Origin: Geobacillus zalihae NBRC 101842
Lineage (GTDB): Bacteria > Bacillota > Bacilli > Bacillales > Anoxybacillaceae
Length of the DNA: 45,709 bases
NCBI RefSeq assembly: GCF_001544135.1
Contig: NZ_BCPV01000032.1
Location: 1 to 45,709 of the forward strand
Reading direction: 5' to 3'
The first letter of the stretch is position 1. The number at the start of each line of letters is the position of its first letter. Below the pieces are notes generated by a model. It was not told where the DNA came from, did not search any database, and saw only the letters and a program-made list of their open reading frames with translations. Shown here piece after piece: positions 6,889 through 14,597 of this stretch. A program made the position numbers and the translations under genes.

Positions 6889-7893
6889 ATGAAAAAATGG
6901 GCCGTATGGTTATGCTCGCTTCTCTTGCTTTTGCCGCTTTCCGCCTGCACGAATGACGGGGGCCAAAGCGAAAAGCCGCTCAAAAAAGTGCGGCTCGCCG
7001 AAGTGACGCACTCGATTTTTTACGCGCCGCAGTACGTCGCCCTGGCAAAAGGCTTCTTTCAAGAAGAGGGGCTGGATGTCGAACTGACGACGACATGGGG
7101 CGGCGACAAAACGATGACGACGCTGCTTTCCGGCGGCGCGGACATCGCCCTTGTCGGCTCGGAAACATCCATTTATGTCTATGCGCAAGGGACGGACGAT
7201 CCGGTCATCAATTTCGCGCAGCTCACGCAAACCGACGGGACGTTTCTTGTTTCCCGCGAGAAAATCGACCACTTTACATGGGAGATGCTGAAAGGAAGCA
7301 CGTTCCTCGGCCAACGGAAAGGCGGCATGCCGCAAATGGTCGGCGAGTTTGTGCTGAAAAAACACGGCATTGACCCGCATCAAGATTTGAAGCTGATCCA
7401 AAACGTTGATTTCGCCAATATCGCCAACGCCTTTGCGAGCGGGACGGGCGATTTCGTCCAGCTGTTTGAACCGACGGCGAGCATTTTTGAACAAGAAGGA
7501 AAAGGCTATATCGTCGCTTCATTCGGCACCGAATCCGGGCGCGTGCCGTACACGTCGTATATGGCGAAACGAAGCTACATCAAAGCGAACAAAGACGTCA
7601 TTGAAAAATTTACGCGCGCGATCTACAAAGCGCAGCAATGGGTCGAATCGCACAGCGCCGCCGAGATCGCGAAAGCTATTCAGCCGTATTTCAAAGACAC
7701 CGATTTGGCTTTGATCGAAAAAGTCGTCGACCGGTACAAAAGCCAAGGGACCTACGCGACCGATCCGATTTTGGATGAAGAAGAATGGAACAACTTGCAA
7801 ACCATTATGGCCGAAGCCGGCGAGCTGCCGAAGCGCATCGACCTGAACACGCTTGTTGATTCGTCGTTTGCCAAAAGCGCGATGAACAAGTGA
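6889..7893 (+). CDS. ytlA: ABC transporter substrate-binding lipoprotein (NMT1/SsuA type)
   Basis: The 334-residue product starts at ATG 6889, giving a proper lipoprotein signal (MKKWAVWLCSLLLLLPLSAC, cysteine at residue 20). An in-frame start 70 codons upstream would bury this signal. The body is a periplasmic-binding fold of the NMT1/SsuA/TauA group: VRLAEVTHSIFYAPQYVALAKGFF, then GGADIALVGSETS and GKGYIVASFG. The substrate is likely a small organic solute such as a pyrimidine or sulfonate, but the sequence does not decide which. It heads the operon with the ATPase (18 bp on) and the permease. Confidence 0.85.
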   Translation: MKKWAVWLCSLLLLLPLSACTNDGGQSEKPLKKVRLAEVTHSIFYAPQYVALAKGFFQEEGLDVELTTTWGGDKTMTTLLSGGADIALVGSETSIYVYAQGTDDPVINFAQLTQTDGTFLVSREKIDHFTWEMLKGSTFLGQRKGGMPQMVGEFVLKKHGIDPHQDLKLIQNVDFANIANAFASGTGDFVQLFEPTASIFEQEGKGYIVASFGTESGRVPYTSYMAKRSYIKANKDVIEKFTRAIYKAQQWVESHSAAEIAKAIQPYFKDTDLALIEKVVDRYKSQGTYATDPILDEEEWNNLQTIMAEAGELPKRIDLNTLVDSSFAKSAMNK

Positions 7894-7911
7894 CGAAAGC
7901 GGGTGAACGAA

Positions 7912-8703
7912 ATGTTTCTTGTCATCGACCGCCTCTCGCACACGTATTTGACAAAAACGACCGCTGTCACTGCACTCGATGATGTGTCGCTGTCCGTCGA
8001 GAAAGGGGAGTTCGTCTCCTTTCTCGGCCCTAGCGGCTGCGGCAAAACGACGCTGCTTTCGATCATCGCCGGATTGATCGAACCAACGGAAGGGGCGGTG
8101 CTCATAGAAGGCGAACCGCTCTGGTCGGGCGGATCGGACGCCCAAACGGCGCGGCGCGCGGTCGGCTACATGCTTCAGCAAGACTACCTATTCCCATGGA
8201 AAACGATCGAAGAAAACATCCTTCTCGGCTTAAAAATGACTAGAACGCTAACTGCTCAAACCAAAGAACGGGCGCTCGCTCTGCTGGCGGAGATCGGCCT
8301 AGCCGGCGTCGAGTCGTATTACCCGAGCCAGCTGTCCGGCGGCATGCGCCAGCGTGCGGCGCTCGTGCGCACGTTGGCGACCGACCCGAAGCTGCTTTTG
8401 CTTGATGAACCGTTTTCCGCCCTCGATCAACAAACAAAGCTGAAACTGGAAGAACTCGTTTGGAAGACGTTAAAACAATACGAAAAAACAGCGGTGCTCG
8501 TCACCCATGACATCGAAGAAGCCATCGCCATGAGCGATCGCATTTTCTTGTTTTCACCGCGCCCTGGGCGCCTTGTGCGGACGTTTGTCATCCCGGATGA
8601 ACTGCGCGGCCGCCCGCCGCTTGCCGCCCGCCAGCATCCGGCGTTTTCGCCATTGTTCCAATCCATTTGGAAGGAGATGGAGGACCTTGAAGCCGCTCCA
8701 TGA
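7912..8703 (+). CDS. ytlC: ABC transporter ATPase of the YtlACD system
   Basis: A SsuB/TauB-class ATP-binding subunit. Walker A is GPSGCGKTT, the Q-loop is LQQDYLFPW, the signature is LSGGMRQR, Walker B is [12 protein letters not shown] and the switch histidine is in VTHD. ATG 7912 is preferred over GTG 7903, which leaves no room for the GCGGG ribosome site. It powers uptake through YtlD and its 3' end overlaps the permease start by 17 bp. Confidence 0.9.
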   Translation: MFLVIDRLSHTYLTKTTAVTALDDVSLSVEKGEFVSFLGPSGCGKTTLLSIIAGLIEPTEGAVLIEGEPLWSGGSDAQTARRAVGYMLQQDYLFPWKTIEENILLGLKMTRTLTAQTKERALALLAEIGLAGVESYYPSQLSGGMRQRAALVRTLATDPKLLLLDEPFSALDQQTKLKLEELVWKTLKQYEKTAVLVTHDIEEAIAMSDRIFLFSPRPGRLVRTFVIPDELRGRPPLAARQHPAFSPLFQSIWKEMEDLEAAP

Positions 8704-9496
8704 TCGCATCGAATCGCTGCACCGTGAATACCTCGCCGCATTGCGTAAAGAGCGGCGGGTGATCCGCCTTTGGCAGACGGCGCTGCTTGTCGCCTTTTTC
8801 GCCGTCTGGGAAGCGGCGAGCCGCTTCCATTGGGTCGATCCGCTCCTATTCAGTTCGCCGTCCGCCATCGCCAAGCTGTTTGGCGAAAAACTTGGCGATC
8901 ATTCGCTGTTTGTCCACACGTGGGCGACATTGTTTGAAACGTTGCTCGGCTTTCTTATCGGTACCACCGGCGGGGCGCTCATCGGCGCGGTCCTTTGGTG
9001 GTTTCCGCGCCTGGCGAAAACGCTCGATCCGTATTTGGTCGTCTTCAACGCCATGCCAAAAGTCGCCCTCGGGCCGATTTTGATCGTCGCTCTCGGACCG
9101 GGATTTACGTCCATCATCGCCATGGGCGTCGTCATTTCCATCATCATCACGACGATTGTCGTCTATTCGGCGTTCCAAGAAGTTGACCCGAACTATTTGA
9201 AAGTGCTGCGGACGTTCGGCGCCACCCGCTACCAATGCTTTAAAGAGGCGGTGCTGCCGGCGTCGTTCCCGGCGATCATTTCGACGTTGAAAGTGAACGT
9301 CGGCCTCGCTTGGGTCGGTGTCATCACCGGAGAGTTTCTCGTCTCCAAGCAAGGGCTTGGGTATTTAATCATTTACGGCTTCCAAGTGTTCAACTTCACG
9401 CTCGTATTGATGAGCCTGCTCATTGTCGCTTTGTTGTCGACTGTTATGTACCAACTTGTTGCCATCGTCGAGAAAAAATGGGGCAGCCGTCGTTAA
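8687..9496 (+). CDS. ytlD: ABC transporter permease of the YtlACD system
   Basis: A 269-residue membrane permease of the SsuC/TauC type with about six hydrophobic segments. The EAA loop for ATPase contact is [21 protein letters not shown]. The most plausible start is the TTG at 8687, behind AAGGAG, overlapping the end of ytlC. Longer forms would run through coding sequence of ytlC, and no ATG lies nearby. A terminator follows the stop immediately, so this is the last gene of the operon. Confidence 0.85.
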   Translation: MKPLHDRIESLHREYLAALRKERRVIRLWQTALLVAFFAVWEAASRFHWVDPLLFSSPSAIAKLFGEKLGDHSLFVHTWATLFETLLGFLIGTTGGALIGAVLWWFPRLAKTLDPYLVVFNAMPKVALGPILIVALGPGFTSIIAMGVVISIIITTIVVYSAFQEVDPNYLKVLRTFGATRYQCFKEAVLPASFPAIISTLKVNVGLAWVGVITGEFLVSKQGLGYLIIYGFQVFNFTLVLMSLLIVALLSTVMYQLVAIVEKKWGSRR

Positions 9497-9531
9497 GAGA
9501 CGTTCGTAAACGATCGACGGGCGTCTCTTTT
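9497..9531 (+). terminator. Terminator of ytlACD operon
   Basis: GAGACG just after the TAA pairs with CGTCTC at 9522-9527, followed by TTTTC. Confidence 0.75.
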
Positions 9532-9620
9532 CATTCCTGACGTCGGGCCGGCATCCGCCCATCCCCCCTTGGCTTCTTCCTTCATGGAACCGGATGACCA
9601 ACAAAAGCCGTCTAAAATCA

Positions 9621-10112
9621 TCACCGTTCTCCGCTTCTTTCCCCTCGGCTGATCAGTCCGCGCTGTTTCAACTCGGCAAGCGAAAGCGAAAGGACATCGT
9701 CTTTCATGATATAGCTGAACCGTTCATCCGTGCGGATGTCATCCGGCAGCGCCTCAAGCAGCACCGGGCCGTTCGTTTCCAAATACGACCCCCGCTCGAC
9801 GAGCGCAGCGATGTCGGCAAAATAAATGTTTTTCACGATATCCGGCTCCACTTTATATTGGCCGATGTATTCGAGCCGGCCGACGATTCCCCCCGTTTCT
9901 TCCATCACTTCGCGGACCGCGGCTTCCGCCGCTGTTTCCCGTTCTTCCACCTTGCCGCCGGGAAACTCAAGGCCGCGGCGCGGATGATCCGTCAACAGCC
10001 ATCGCCCGCCATAGCGGCAAATGACCCATACATGCCCGGGGGAGGGGGAAAACGGATGATCCGCAAAGGCCAGCCGAACGCGATGTCCGTAATAATCGCG
10101 AAATTCATGCAT
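9621..10112 (-). CDS. ytkD: Nudix hydrolase, YtkD (8-oxo-dGTPase type)
   Basis: The 163-residue protein has the full Nudix box G-x5-E-x7-R-E-x2-E-E-x-G (GGKVEERETAAEAAVREVMEETGG, about residues 52-75), so the metal-binding glutamates are all present. YtkD of B. subtilis hydrolyses oxidised nucleotides such as 8-oxo-dGTP, protecting DNA. Position next to the ytlACD operon, the same as in B. subtilis, supports orthology. ATG 10112 follows AGGGGAGAG; the longer frame crosses a terminator and is rejected. It is convergent with ytlD. Confidence 0.85.
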   Translation of the reverse strand: MHEFRDYYGHRVRLAFADHPFSPSPGHVWVICRYGGRWLLTDHPRRGLEFPGGKVEERETAAEAAVREVMEETGGIVGRLEYIGQYKVEPDIVKNIYFADIAALVERGSYLETNGPVLLEALPDDIRTDERFSYIMKDDVLSLSLAELKQRGLISRGERSGER

Positions 10113-10145
10113 CGGACTCTCCCCTTTCCTCTCCCCATTATACAG

Positions 10146-10173
10146 AAAAACGCCGCTCGACTCGCGGCGTTTA
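10146..10173 (-). terminator. Terminator between the 112-residue gene and ytkD
   Basis: AAACGCCGC and GCGGCGTTT form a perfect stem. On the minus strand it runs into TTTTT. It overlaps the stop codon of the upstream gene. Confidence 0.75.
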
Positions 10174-10509
10174 CTCTTCTTTTTCGTCCGGGAGAATGCC
10201 CATCGAGCGGATGTGCGCTTTCGCTTCGTCGTTGCCGAGCTCATAAATCATTTTGTAAATGTCGACCATCGTCCGGTCGTACGCATCGTTTTCCCGATCA
10301 TAGTGGTATTGGATGTACGGCACATGGGTGCGCCAAAACGCCTGCCAGTCGGTGGAGTAGTTTTGGTCAAAATACTCGCGCAGGCGTGCGATTTCCTCGT
10401 CGGTCGCCTCAATTTGAAAGTCCCACGGCGATGCCGTTTTCAACTGGGAAATTTCCCCGTGCGCCATTGAGACGTAATACGTCTTTTTTTGTTCATCTGC
10501 CACCTTCAT
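10171..10509 (-). CDS. Conserved small cytosolic protein, function unknown
   Basis: The frame from ATG 10509 gives 112 residues (MKVADEQKKTYYVSM...), acidic and without membrane segments. The C-terminus ALIGN-like stretch YELGNDEAKAHIRSMGIL and the segment TDWQAFWRTHVPYIQYHYD are, from memory, conserved in Bacillaceae proteins of unknown role. AAGGAG lies only three bases before this ATG, so the start is uncertain; MAHGEISQL further in is an alternative. It has its own terminator. I assign no function. Confidence 0.65.
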   Translation of the reverse strand: MKVADEQKKTYYVSMAHGEISQLKTASPWDFQIEATDEEIARLREYFDQNYSTDWQAFWRTHVPYIQYHYDRENDAYDRTMVDIYKMIYELGNDEAKAHIRSMGILPDEKEE

Positions 10510-10564
10510 CCACTCCTTCTTTTGCTCTTTTTGCTTAGTGTGGGGCAATCGGGGAAAACTATGC

Positions 10565-10960
10565 TCATTTTATTTCATCTTTCAACAGCTCGATCGCCTT
10601 GCGCAGCACGGACGGGATCGGAACGCCCGCCCGGCCGGCGTTTTCCACAATCGAGATAAACTCATTGGCGATATAGAAAAAAATGATCGCATCGCGGATG
10701 ACATGCATGTTCCATCCAATGGCCAAATCGACGAGATGCGATGCCGCCACCAGAATGAAAATCAACAGTTTGCGGATGATGCCGCGAAAGCCGACTTGAC
10801 TTGATAGCTTGCCTTCAACCGCGCTGGCGGCGATGCCGGTGAGGTAGTCGACAATGACCAAAGCAAGCAAAATCACGACAAATGAGTCCACGCTGCCGAC
10901 AAACAGCGACAAAAACGAACCGAACAGCGACACGGCAACCATCGGGATCGGCTTGTTCAC
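10565..10960 (-). CDS. ytkC: Phage-holin-family membrane protein (YtkC-like)
   Basis: A 131-residue protein of the toxin-secretion/phage-lysis holin family (TcdE/holin_4 type). It shows three hydrophobic segments with the family-typical VDYLTGIAAS after TM1, FRGIIRKLLIFILVAASHLVD, and FYIANEFISIVENAGRAG. The start is a GTG at 10960 behind AAGGAGGGGGG. Chromosomal copies are stand-alone, as here, with no lysin beside it. The role in this host is not known; export or autolysis is possible. Confidence 0.8.
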   Translation of the reverse strand: MNKPIPMVAVSLFGSFLSLFVGSVDSFVVILLALVIVDYLTGIAASAVEGKLSSQVGFRGIIRKLLIFILVAASHLVDLAIGWNMHVIRDAIIFFYIANEFISIVENAGRAGVPIPSVLRKAIELLKDEIK

Positions 10961-11070
10961 GCTCCCCCCTCCTTGAACATAGGATACGCGTAACTATCGT
11001 ATGCCCGGTGAGGAGAACGCGACGCGGCGCATTCCCTAAAAAATCGCCCTTTTTCGACAAAGACAGGACA

Positions 11071-11094
11071 AAGCAAAAGGCCGTCCCCCGGCCT
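11071..11094 (-). terminator. Terminator of dps
   Basis: AGGCCG/CGGCCT stem with a short G-rich loop, followed on the minus strand by TTTTGCTTT. Confidence 0.65.
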
Positions 11095-11112
11095 GAGGAC
11101 AGCCTCCTCTTC

Positions 11113-11553
11113 TTATCGTCCTAAGAACGATTTCAACATCCAGACGTGTTTTTCCAAGCTGCGATGAATGCCAAGCAGCATATCCCCCGTCGTTTCATCG
11201 TTCACTTCATCCGCCAGCTGCATGCCTTCTTTCAATTCGCCGATCATCGTTTCAAAGTCGCCGACAATCGAAGCGACCATTTGCTCCGCCGTTTCCGTCC
11301 CGGCTGCTTCTTTGACGGACGCCTGCTTGAGGCAGTCTTTCATCGTCGCCACAGGCTTGCCACCCAAGGCCAACAGCCGCTCGGCCAGTGCGTCAATGTG
11401 GGTCGCGGCTTCGTTGTACAGCTCTTCGAATTTTTCATGCAGCGTGAAAAACTGCGGCCCGGTGACATACCAATGATAGTTGTGCAATTTCACGTACAAC
11501 ACAGTCCAGTTGGCGATTTGCTTGTTGACAAGATCGATCAGTCGAGTTGTCAT
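11113..11553 (-). CDS. dps: Dps/MrgA-type ferritin-like DNA-protection protein
   Basis: The 146-residue protein aligns with Bacillus Dps. The ferroxidase-site residues are visible: HNYHWYVTG near residue 24-32, then [27 protein letters not shown] with the H-x(n)-D-x3-E pattern. It stores iron at intersubunit sites using hydrogen peroxide and shields DNA. TAAGGAGGAG precedes the ATG. Dps/MrgA genes are commonly under PerR or SigB control, but here a transposable element ends only about 44 bp upstream of the ATG, and no promoter is seen in the remaining gap. Confidence 0.92.
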   Translation of the reverse strand: MTTRLIDLVNKQIANWTVLYVKLHNYHWYVTGPQFFTLHEKFEELYNEAATHIDALAERLLALGGKPVATMKDCLKQASVKEAAGTETAEQMVASIVGDFETMIGELKEGMQLADEVNDETTGDMLLGIHRSLEKHVWMLKSFLGR

Positions 11554-11597
11554 CCTCTCACTCCTCCTTATGGTTCTTGTACCCAGCTGGCTTGTTG

Positions 11598-11745
11598 GTC
11601 AACTACCCCCACTTCGCGAACGCTTGAAGTGGGGGCTTGCAACTCCCCAGAAGTGCGAGCGGACTTCGTCCTCCTTCCTTGACTTGGGGTTGCATCAGGG
11701 GCAGGTTGACAACTGCCCAACGATGCAGGTCATGCCTGCATCGTT
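11598..11745 (-). ncRNA. Candidate omega (reRNA) scaffold of the dead element
   Basis: In TnpB elements the guide RNA overlaps the 3' end of tnpB and runs to the right end, with flanking DNA as guide. This 148-bp block occupies that position, is 97% identical to the block beside the intact tnpB, and keeps a hairpin (AACGATGCAGG/CCTGCATCGTT, 11719-11745) with a compensatory change relative to the other copy. Transcription is not shown; this is inference. The guide portion would come from the dps leader. Confidence 0.45.
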
Positions 11746-11986
11746 GCCGATTCTCTCGGTGTGTCTGTTGGCAGTACTTGGCTTCCACACACAACAGACG
11801 GACCTACGCTCGATGTTTTACGGTTGCAACGTTTCCTGCAACCAACCCCATCCATCGAGCAGCCGTGATTGGAGTGCCTTTATTGAACAGTTTTCTCCAC
11901 GCCTTTATTCGATCATACACAAAAGAAAGGGGGAACGCGCATTCCTCTCCCACTTACTCCCTTTGGTCGTTGAGTGGGAGTCTCCT
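11598..11986 (-). mobile_element. Non-autonomous IS200/IS605-type element (TnpB-derived)
   Basis: Both ends match the TnpB element at 30016-31372. The right end is GTCAAC plus the palindrome CCCCACTTC...GAAGTGGGG; the left end is CTCCCACTT...AGTGGGAG plus TCTCCT. The first 148 bp (11598-11745) differ from 30016-30163 at only five positions. The inside has no intact gene: on the minus strand a frame ending SATMQA stops at the same place as TnpB ends GTTQA, so a short C-terminal TnpB remnant remains. It is therefore an internally deleted derivative that needs proteins in trans. Confidence 0.8.
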
Positions 11987-12074
11987 GCGCGAAATAGAGA
12001 TGAAACATGGAAAACGTGTCGATGGATAGCTTACCCGATTTCACCGGAAATATGAACGCCAGCTCTGCCAGATA

Positions 12075-12083
12075 TGGTATAAT
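12075..12083 (+). promoter_or_regulatory. Extended -10 promoter of ytzI
   Basis: TGGTATAAT fits an extended -10 (TG-N-TATAAT). The -35 region is poor. The ytzI start lies about 23 bp downstream. Confidence 0.5.
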
Positions 12084-12105
12084 AAAAAGAAAAAAGGCGG
12101 GCGTC

Positions 12106-12267
12106 ATGATGTACTGGACCTTGATCGTTTGCCTCATCATCGCCGCTGTCGTTCTCGTGCTGGCGGTCGTCACGACGTCCAAAGCGTATGCCTACAAGCA
12201 TACGGTCGATCCGCACCCGAATGAACACGGCGGCGAACAACAAGCCGGCCCGAAGCAGCCGCAGTAG
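12106..12267 (+). CDS. ytzI: YtzI-type small membrane protein
   Basis: The 53-residue protein has one N-terminal membrane segment (MYWTLIVCLIIAAVVLVLAVV) and a short polar tail with SKAYAYKHTVDPHPNE, the conserved part of YtzI. AAAGGCGGG precedes two adjacent ATG codons (12106, 12109); either may be used. As in B. subtilis it sits beside luxS. The longer upstream frame overlaps the promoter and is rejected. Function is unknown. Confidence 0.75.
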   Translation: MMYWTLIVCLIIAAVVLVLAVVTTSKAYAYKHTVDPHPNEHGGEQQAGPKQPQ

Positions 12268-12289
12268 CGGCGCGGGGCTGGCTTGTTCA

Positions 12290-12766
12290 TCAACCAAACA
12301 CCTTTTTCAACTCTTCTTTCTCTTGCGAAAGCCAAAAGCGCATCAGCTGTTTGGCCGCCTCTAGATCATGCAGCTTCGCTTGGCCGCATTGCCGCTCGGT
12401 CGCGGCTGGCACTTCCGTCGCGGCGAGCGCGTCCTTCATGGCTTCTTCCAACAAATCAATGATCTCGTCCACGGTCGGCGAGCCGCTCACGACAAGATAA
12501 AACCCGGTTTGGCAACCCATAGGCGAGATGTCGATAATATCGAAATGATCATATTTGGCCGCATGTCGGCGCAGCGTATACGCCAACAGATGTTCGAGCG
12601 TATGAATCGCGGCCGGGTCCATCGCTTCTTTGTTCGGCTGGCAAAAGCGAATGTCAAACTTATTGACGACGCCGTCACTGCCGACTTTGTGAACGCCGCA
12701 ATGCCGAACGTACGGCGCTTTGACCGCGCAATGGTCCAATTCAAAGCTTTCCACCGGTGAAGGCAT
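12290..12766 (-). CDS. luxS: S-ribosylhomocysteine lyase LuxS
   Basis: The 158-residue enzyme cleaves S-ribosylhomocysteine to homocysteine and DPD, the precursor of AI-2, in the activated methyl cycle. The metal ligands are present: HTLEH (His54, His58 with Glu57) and the cysteine of [10 protein letters not shown] near residue 126. The catalytic cysteine lies in PMGCQTG. ATG 12766 ([13 protein letters not shown]) fits the family start and has AGGAG seven bases upstream; an in-frame GTG three codons earlier would overlap that site. Confidence 0.95.
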
Positions 12767-12918
12767 GTCAATCACTCCTAGCTATTTTGATCCTCTTTCT
12801 TTATCATAACCAAAACGAGGGGCGTCCCGCATCTTTTTTGCCTCTCGCTTGGCGTCTATGCCCAAAAAGCAAGGTCTGGGCGAGCGCCCCCATTCCGAGC
12901 GAACGACAGTCGTTTTGC

Positions 12919-12947
12919 TTGAACAAAAGAAAGGTTTGTTCTATTGT
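12919..12947 (+). promoter_or_regulatory. Promoter with dyad upstream of yidD
   Basis: TTGAAC at 12919-12924 and TATTGT at 12942-12947 (17-bp spacer) could be -35 and -10. The spacer holds a perfect dyad GAACAAA-N7-TTTGTTC (12921-12941), which looks like an operator for an unidentified repressor. Confidence 0.4.
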
Positions 12948-12979
12948 AATCATGATGATCACAGAAAGGAGAACTGGGC

Positions 12980-13225
12980 ATGGGCCAATGGCTGATTTGG
13001 TGCATCCGCTTTTATCAACGCTTCCTTTCTCCGCTCAAGCCGCCGACATGCCGCTTTTATCCGACCTGCTCGAACTATGGCATCGAAGCGATCCGGCGCT
13101 TTGGCGCCATAAAAGGGGGATGGCTGACGGCGAAGCGCATTTTGAAATGCCATCCGTTCCATCCGGGCGGTTTTGATCCCGTTCCTGAATCATCAGAACA
13201 CGCGAAAAGAAACAAAATCACTTAA
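12980..13225 (+). CDS. yidD: Membrane protein insertion efficiency factor YidD
   Basis: The 81-residue protein carries the family pattern almost completely: [61 protein letters not shown]. The amphipathic N-terminus associates with the inner membrane, where YidD helps YidC-dependent insertion. AGAAAGGAG precedes the ATG. It corresponds to ytjA in the syntenic B. subtilis region. Confidence 0.92.
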   Translation: MGQWLIWCIRFYQRFLSPLKPPTCRFYPTCSNYGIEAIRRFGAIKGGWLTAKRILKCHPFHPGGFDPVPESSEHAKRNKIT

Positions 13226-13264
13226 TGGCCTTGCCATTTGCTTTATTTTTTTGTATGATCGATC

Positions 13265-13292
13265 TTGTAAATCGTAATGATTACGATATAAT
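13265..13292 (+). promoter_or_regulatory. Zur-type operator and promoter of znuA
   Basis: TTGTAA (13265-13270) and TATAAT (13287-13292) are spaced by 16 bp. The spacer is a perfect palindrome ATCGTAAT-G-ATTACGAT (13271-13287), a close match to the Bacillus Zur box core TCGTAATNATTACGA. Zinc-loaded Zur would block RNA polymerase. Confidence 0.85.
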
Positions 13293-13328
13293 AAATGCGG
13301 ACATCTTGATTCCAGAAAGGAGTTCAAC

Positions 13329-14315
13329 ATGAGAGCAACGTCCATCATTTTGTCTTTCCTTTTGGCGACGAGCGCCTTGCTATACGGCTGTCAATCGAAG
13401 CCAGAAACAAAAGAGGGCCAAACATCGAACGATCAGCTAACGATTTATACAACCGTCTATCCGCTTGAAGACTTTACGAAAAAAATCGGCGGCGACGCCG
13501 TGAACGTCAAAAGCGTTTACCCGCCGGGAGTGGAAGCCCATACGTTCGAACCGACAACCAAAACCGTGCAGCAGATTGCCGATGCGGACGCCTTCATTTA
13601 CATTGGCCACGGGATGGAACCGTTCGCCGAAAAACTGCAGGAAACATTACAAAATGAGCACGTCCGATTTCTCGTTGCTACAAACGGCATCGAATTGCTT
13701 GAATCGAACCATGAACAGGAGCATGCGCATGGCGAAGGGCACAAAGACGAACACGGAGAGGGACATGAGAAAGAACATGGCCATGAACACGGAGACAAAG
13801 ATCCTCACGTATGGCTTGACCCCATCCGCTCCATTGCGATCGCCAAGAACATCCGCGATTTGCTGATTGAACTGAAACCTGAAAAAAAAGACCTGTTTAT
13901 GCAAAACTTTGAAACGTTAAAGATGAAACTCGAGCGCCTTGACGGGCAATTCCGTTCAACAGTGGAGAAAGCTCCTAGAAAAGAGATACTCGTTTCCCAT
14001 CAAGCCTACGGATATTGGGAAGACCGCTACGGAATCAAACAGCTGAGCGTTTCCGGGCTTTCTCCGAGCAACGAACCATCGCAAAAAGAGCTGACTCAGC
14101 TCATCCAGACAGCCAAACAGCATCACATCCGCTATGTCATTTTCGAACAAAATGTTCATCCCAAAACGGCGGAAGTGATTCAGAACGAAATCGGCGCCAA
14201 GCCGCTCCGTCTGCATAACTTGGAATCGCTGACCGATGAAGATCGAAAAGCCCACAAAGATTACTTTTCCCTTATGGCCGAGAATCTCCGCGTGCTGCAA
14301 AAAGCCCTTCATTGA
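13329..14315 (+). CDS. znuA: Zinc ABC transporter substrate-binding lipoprotein
   Basis: A 328-residue cluster A-I metal-binding protein of the ZnuA/AdcA type. The signal ends at LYGC (cysteine about residue 21). Metal ligands are seen in EAHTFEPT, in DPHVWLDP after the loop, and the C-terminal acidic ligand region. Residues about 128-160 form a histidine-rich loop (EHAHGEGHKDEHGEGH...), the hallmark of zinc rather than manganese binding. The Zur box upstream agrees. No permease or ATPase gene is adjacent, so it must use partners encoded elsewhere. Confidence 0.9.
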   Translation: MRATSIILSFLLATSALLYGCQSKPETKEGQTSNDQLTIYTTVYPLEDFTKKIGGDAVNVKSVYPPGVEAHTFEPTTKTVQQIADADAFIYIGHGMEPFAEKLQETLQNEHVRFLVATNGIELLESNHEQEHAHGEGHKDEHGEGHEKEHGHEHGDKDPHVWLDPIRSIAIAKNIRDLLIELKPEKKDLFMQNFETLKMKLERLDGQFRSTVEKAPRKEILVSHQAYGYWEDRYGIKQLSVSGLSPSNEPSQKELTQLIQTAKQHHIRYVIFEQNVHPKTAEVIQNEIGAKPLRLHNLESLTDEDRKAHKDYFSLMAENLRVLQKALH

Positions 14316-14320
14316 AATAC

Positions 14321-14360
14321 AACCGCCTGCCTCTTTCGATTGAGGCAGGCGGTTTCGTTT
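14321..14360 (+). terminator. Terminator of znuA
   Basis: AACCGCCTGCCTC pairs with GAGGCAGGCGGTT, followed by TTCGTTT. Confidence 0.85.
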
Positions 14361-14492
14361 CCTTTTCCCCATCCGGATACATTCCGGGCGCTGTTTGCCT
14401 CCTACATCGTGGGCTTTCTCATTTTGTTTCCCGGCTTCGTCTATTTCTGGCGTTTGTTTATGCACGATAAGCGCTATGTACGGCCAAAATAA
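14361..14492 (+). pseudogene. C-terminal remnant, possibly cytochrome bd subunit II (YthB)
   Basis: A 43-codon open tail with no start ends in a TAA. It reads FRALFASYIVGFLILFPGFVYFWRLFMHDKRYVRPK: one membrane segment and a short basic end, in normal Geobacillus codon use. The pattern resembles the last helix of the YthB/CbdB-type quinol oxidase subunit II, and ythAB lies in this part of the B. subtilis map. The rest of the gene is absent; its place is taken by the znuA terminator. Identification is from memory and tentative. Confidence 0.45.
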
Positions 14493-14495
14493 CAA

Positions 14496-14535
14496 GGAAA
14501 AAGGTGTCCCCAACACGCGTGGGACACCTTCCTTT
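14496..14535 (-). terminator. Terminator of the cytochrome lipoprotein gene
   Basis: AAGGTGTCCC (14501-14510) pairs perfectly with GGGACACCTT (14521-14530). On the minus strand TTTTTCC follows. Confidence 0.8.
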
Positions 14536-14597
14536 ATGACGTGCGATCTTCTGTCCTGCAGAAAGAAAAGCCACCTTTTCCTCACCCATCACTCTCA

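Noticed and set aside
9594-10538. 314-codon plus-strand open frame
   Set aside because: It is antisense to ytkD and the 112-residue gene and crosses a terminator; the Nudix box on the other strand is decisive.
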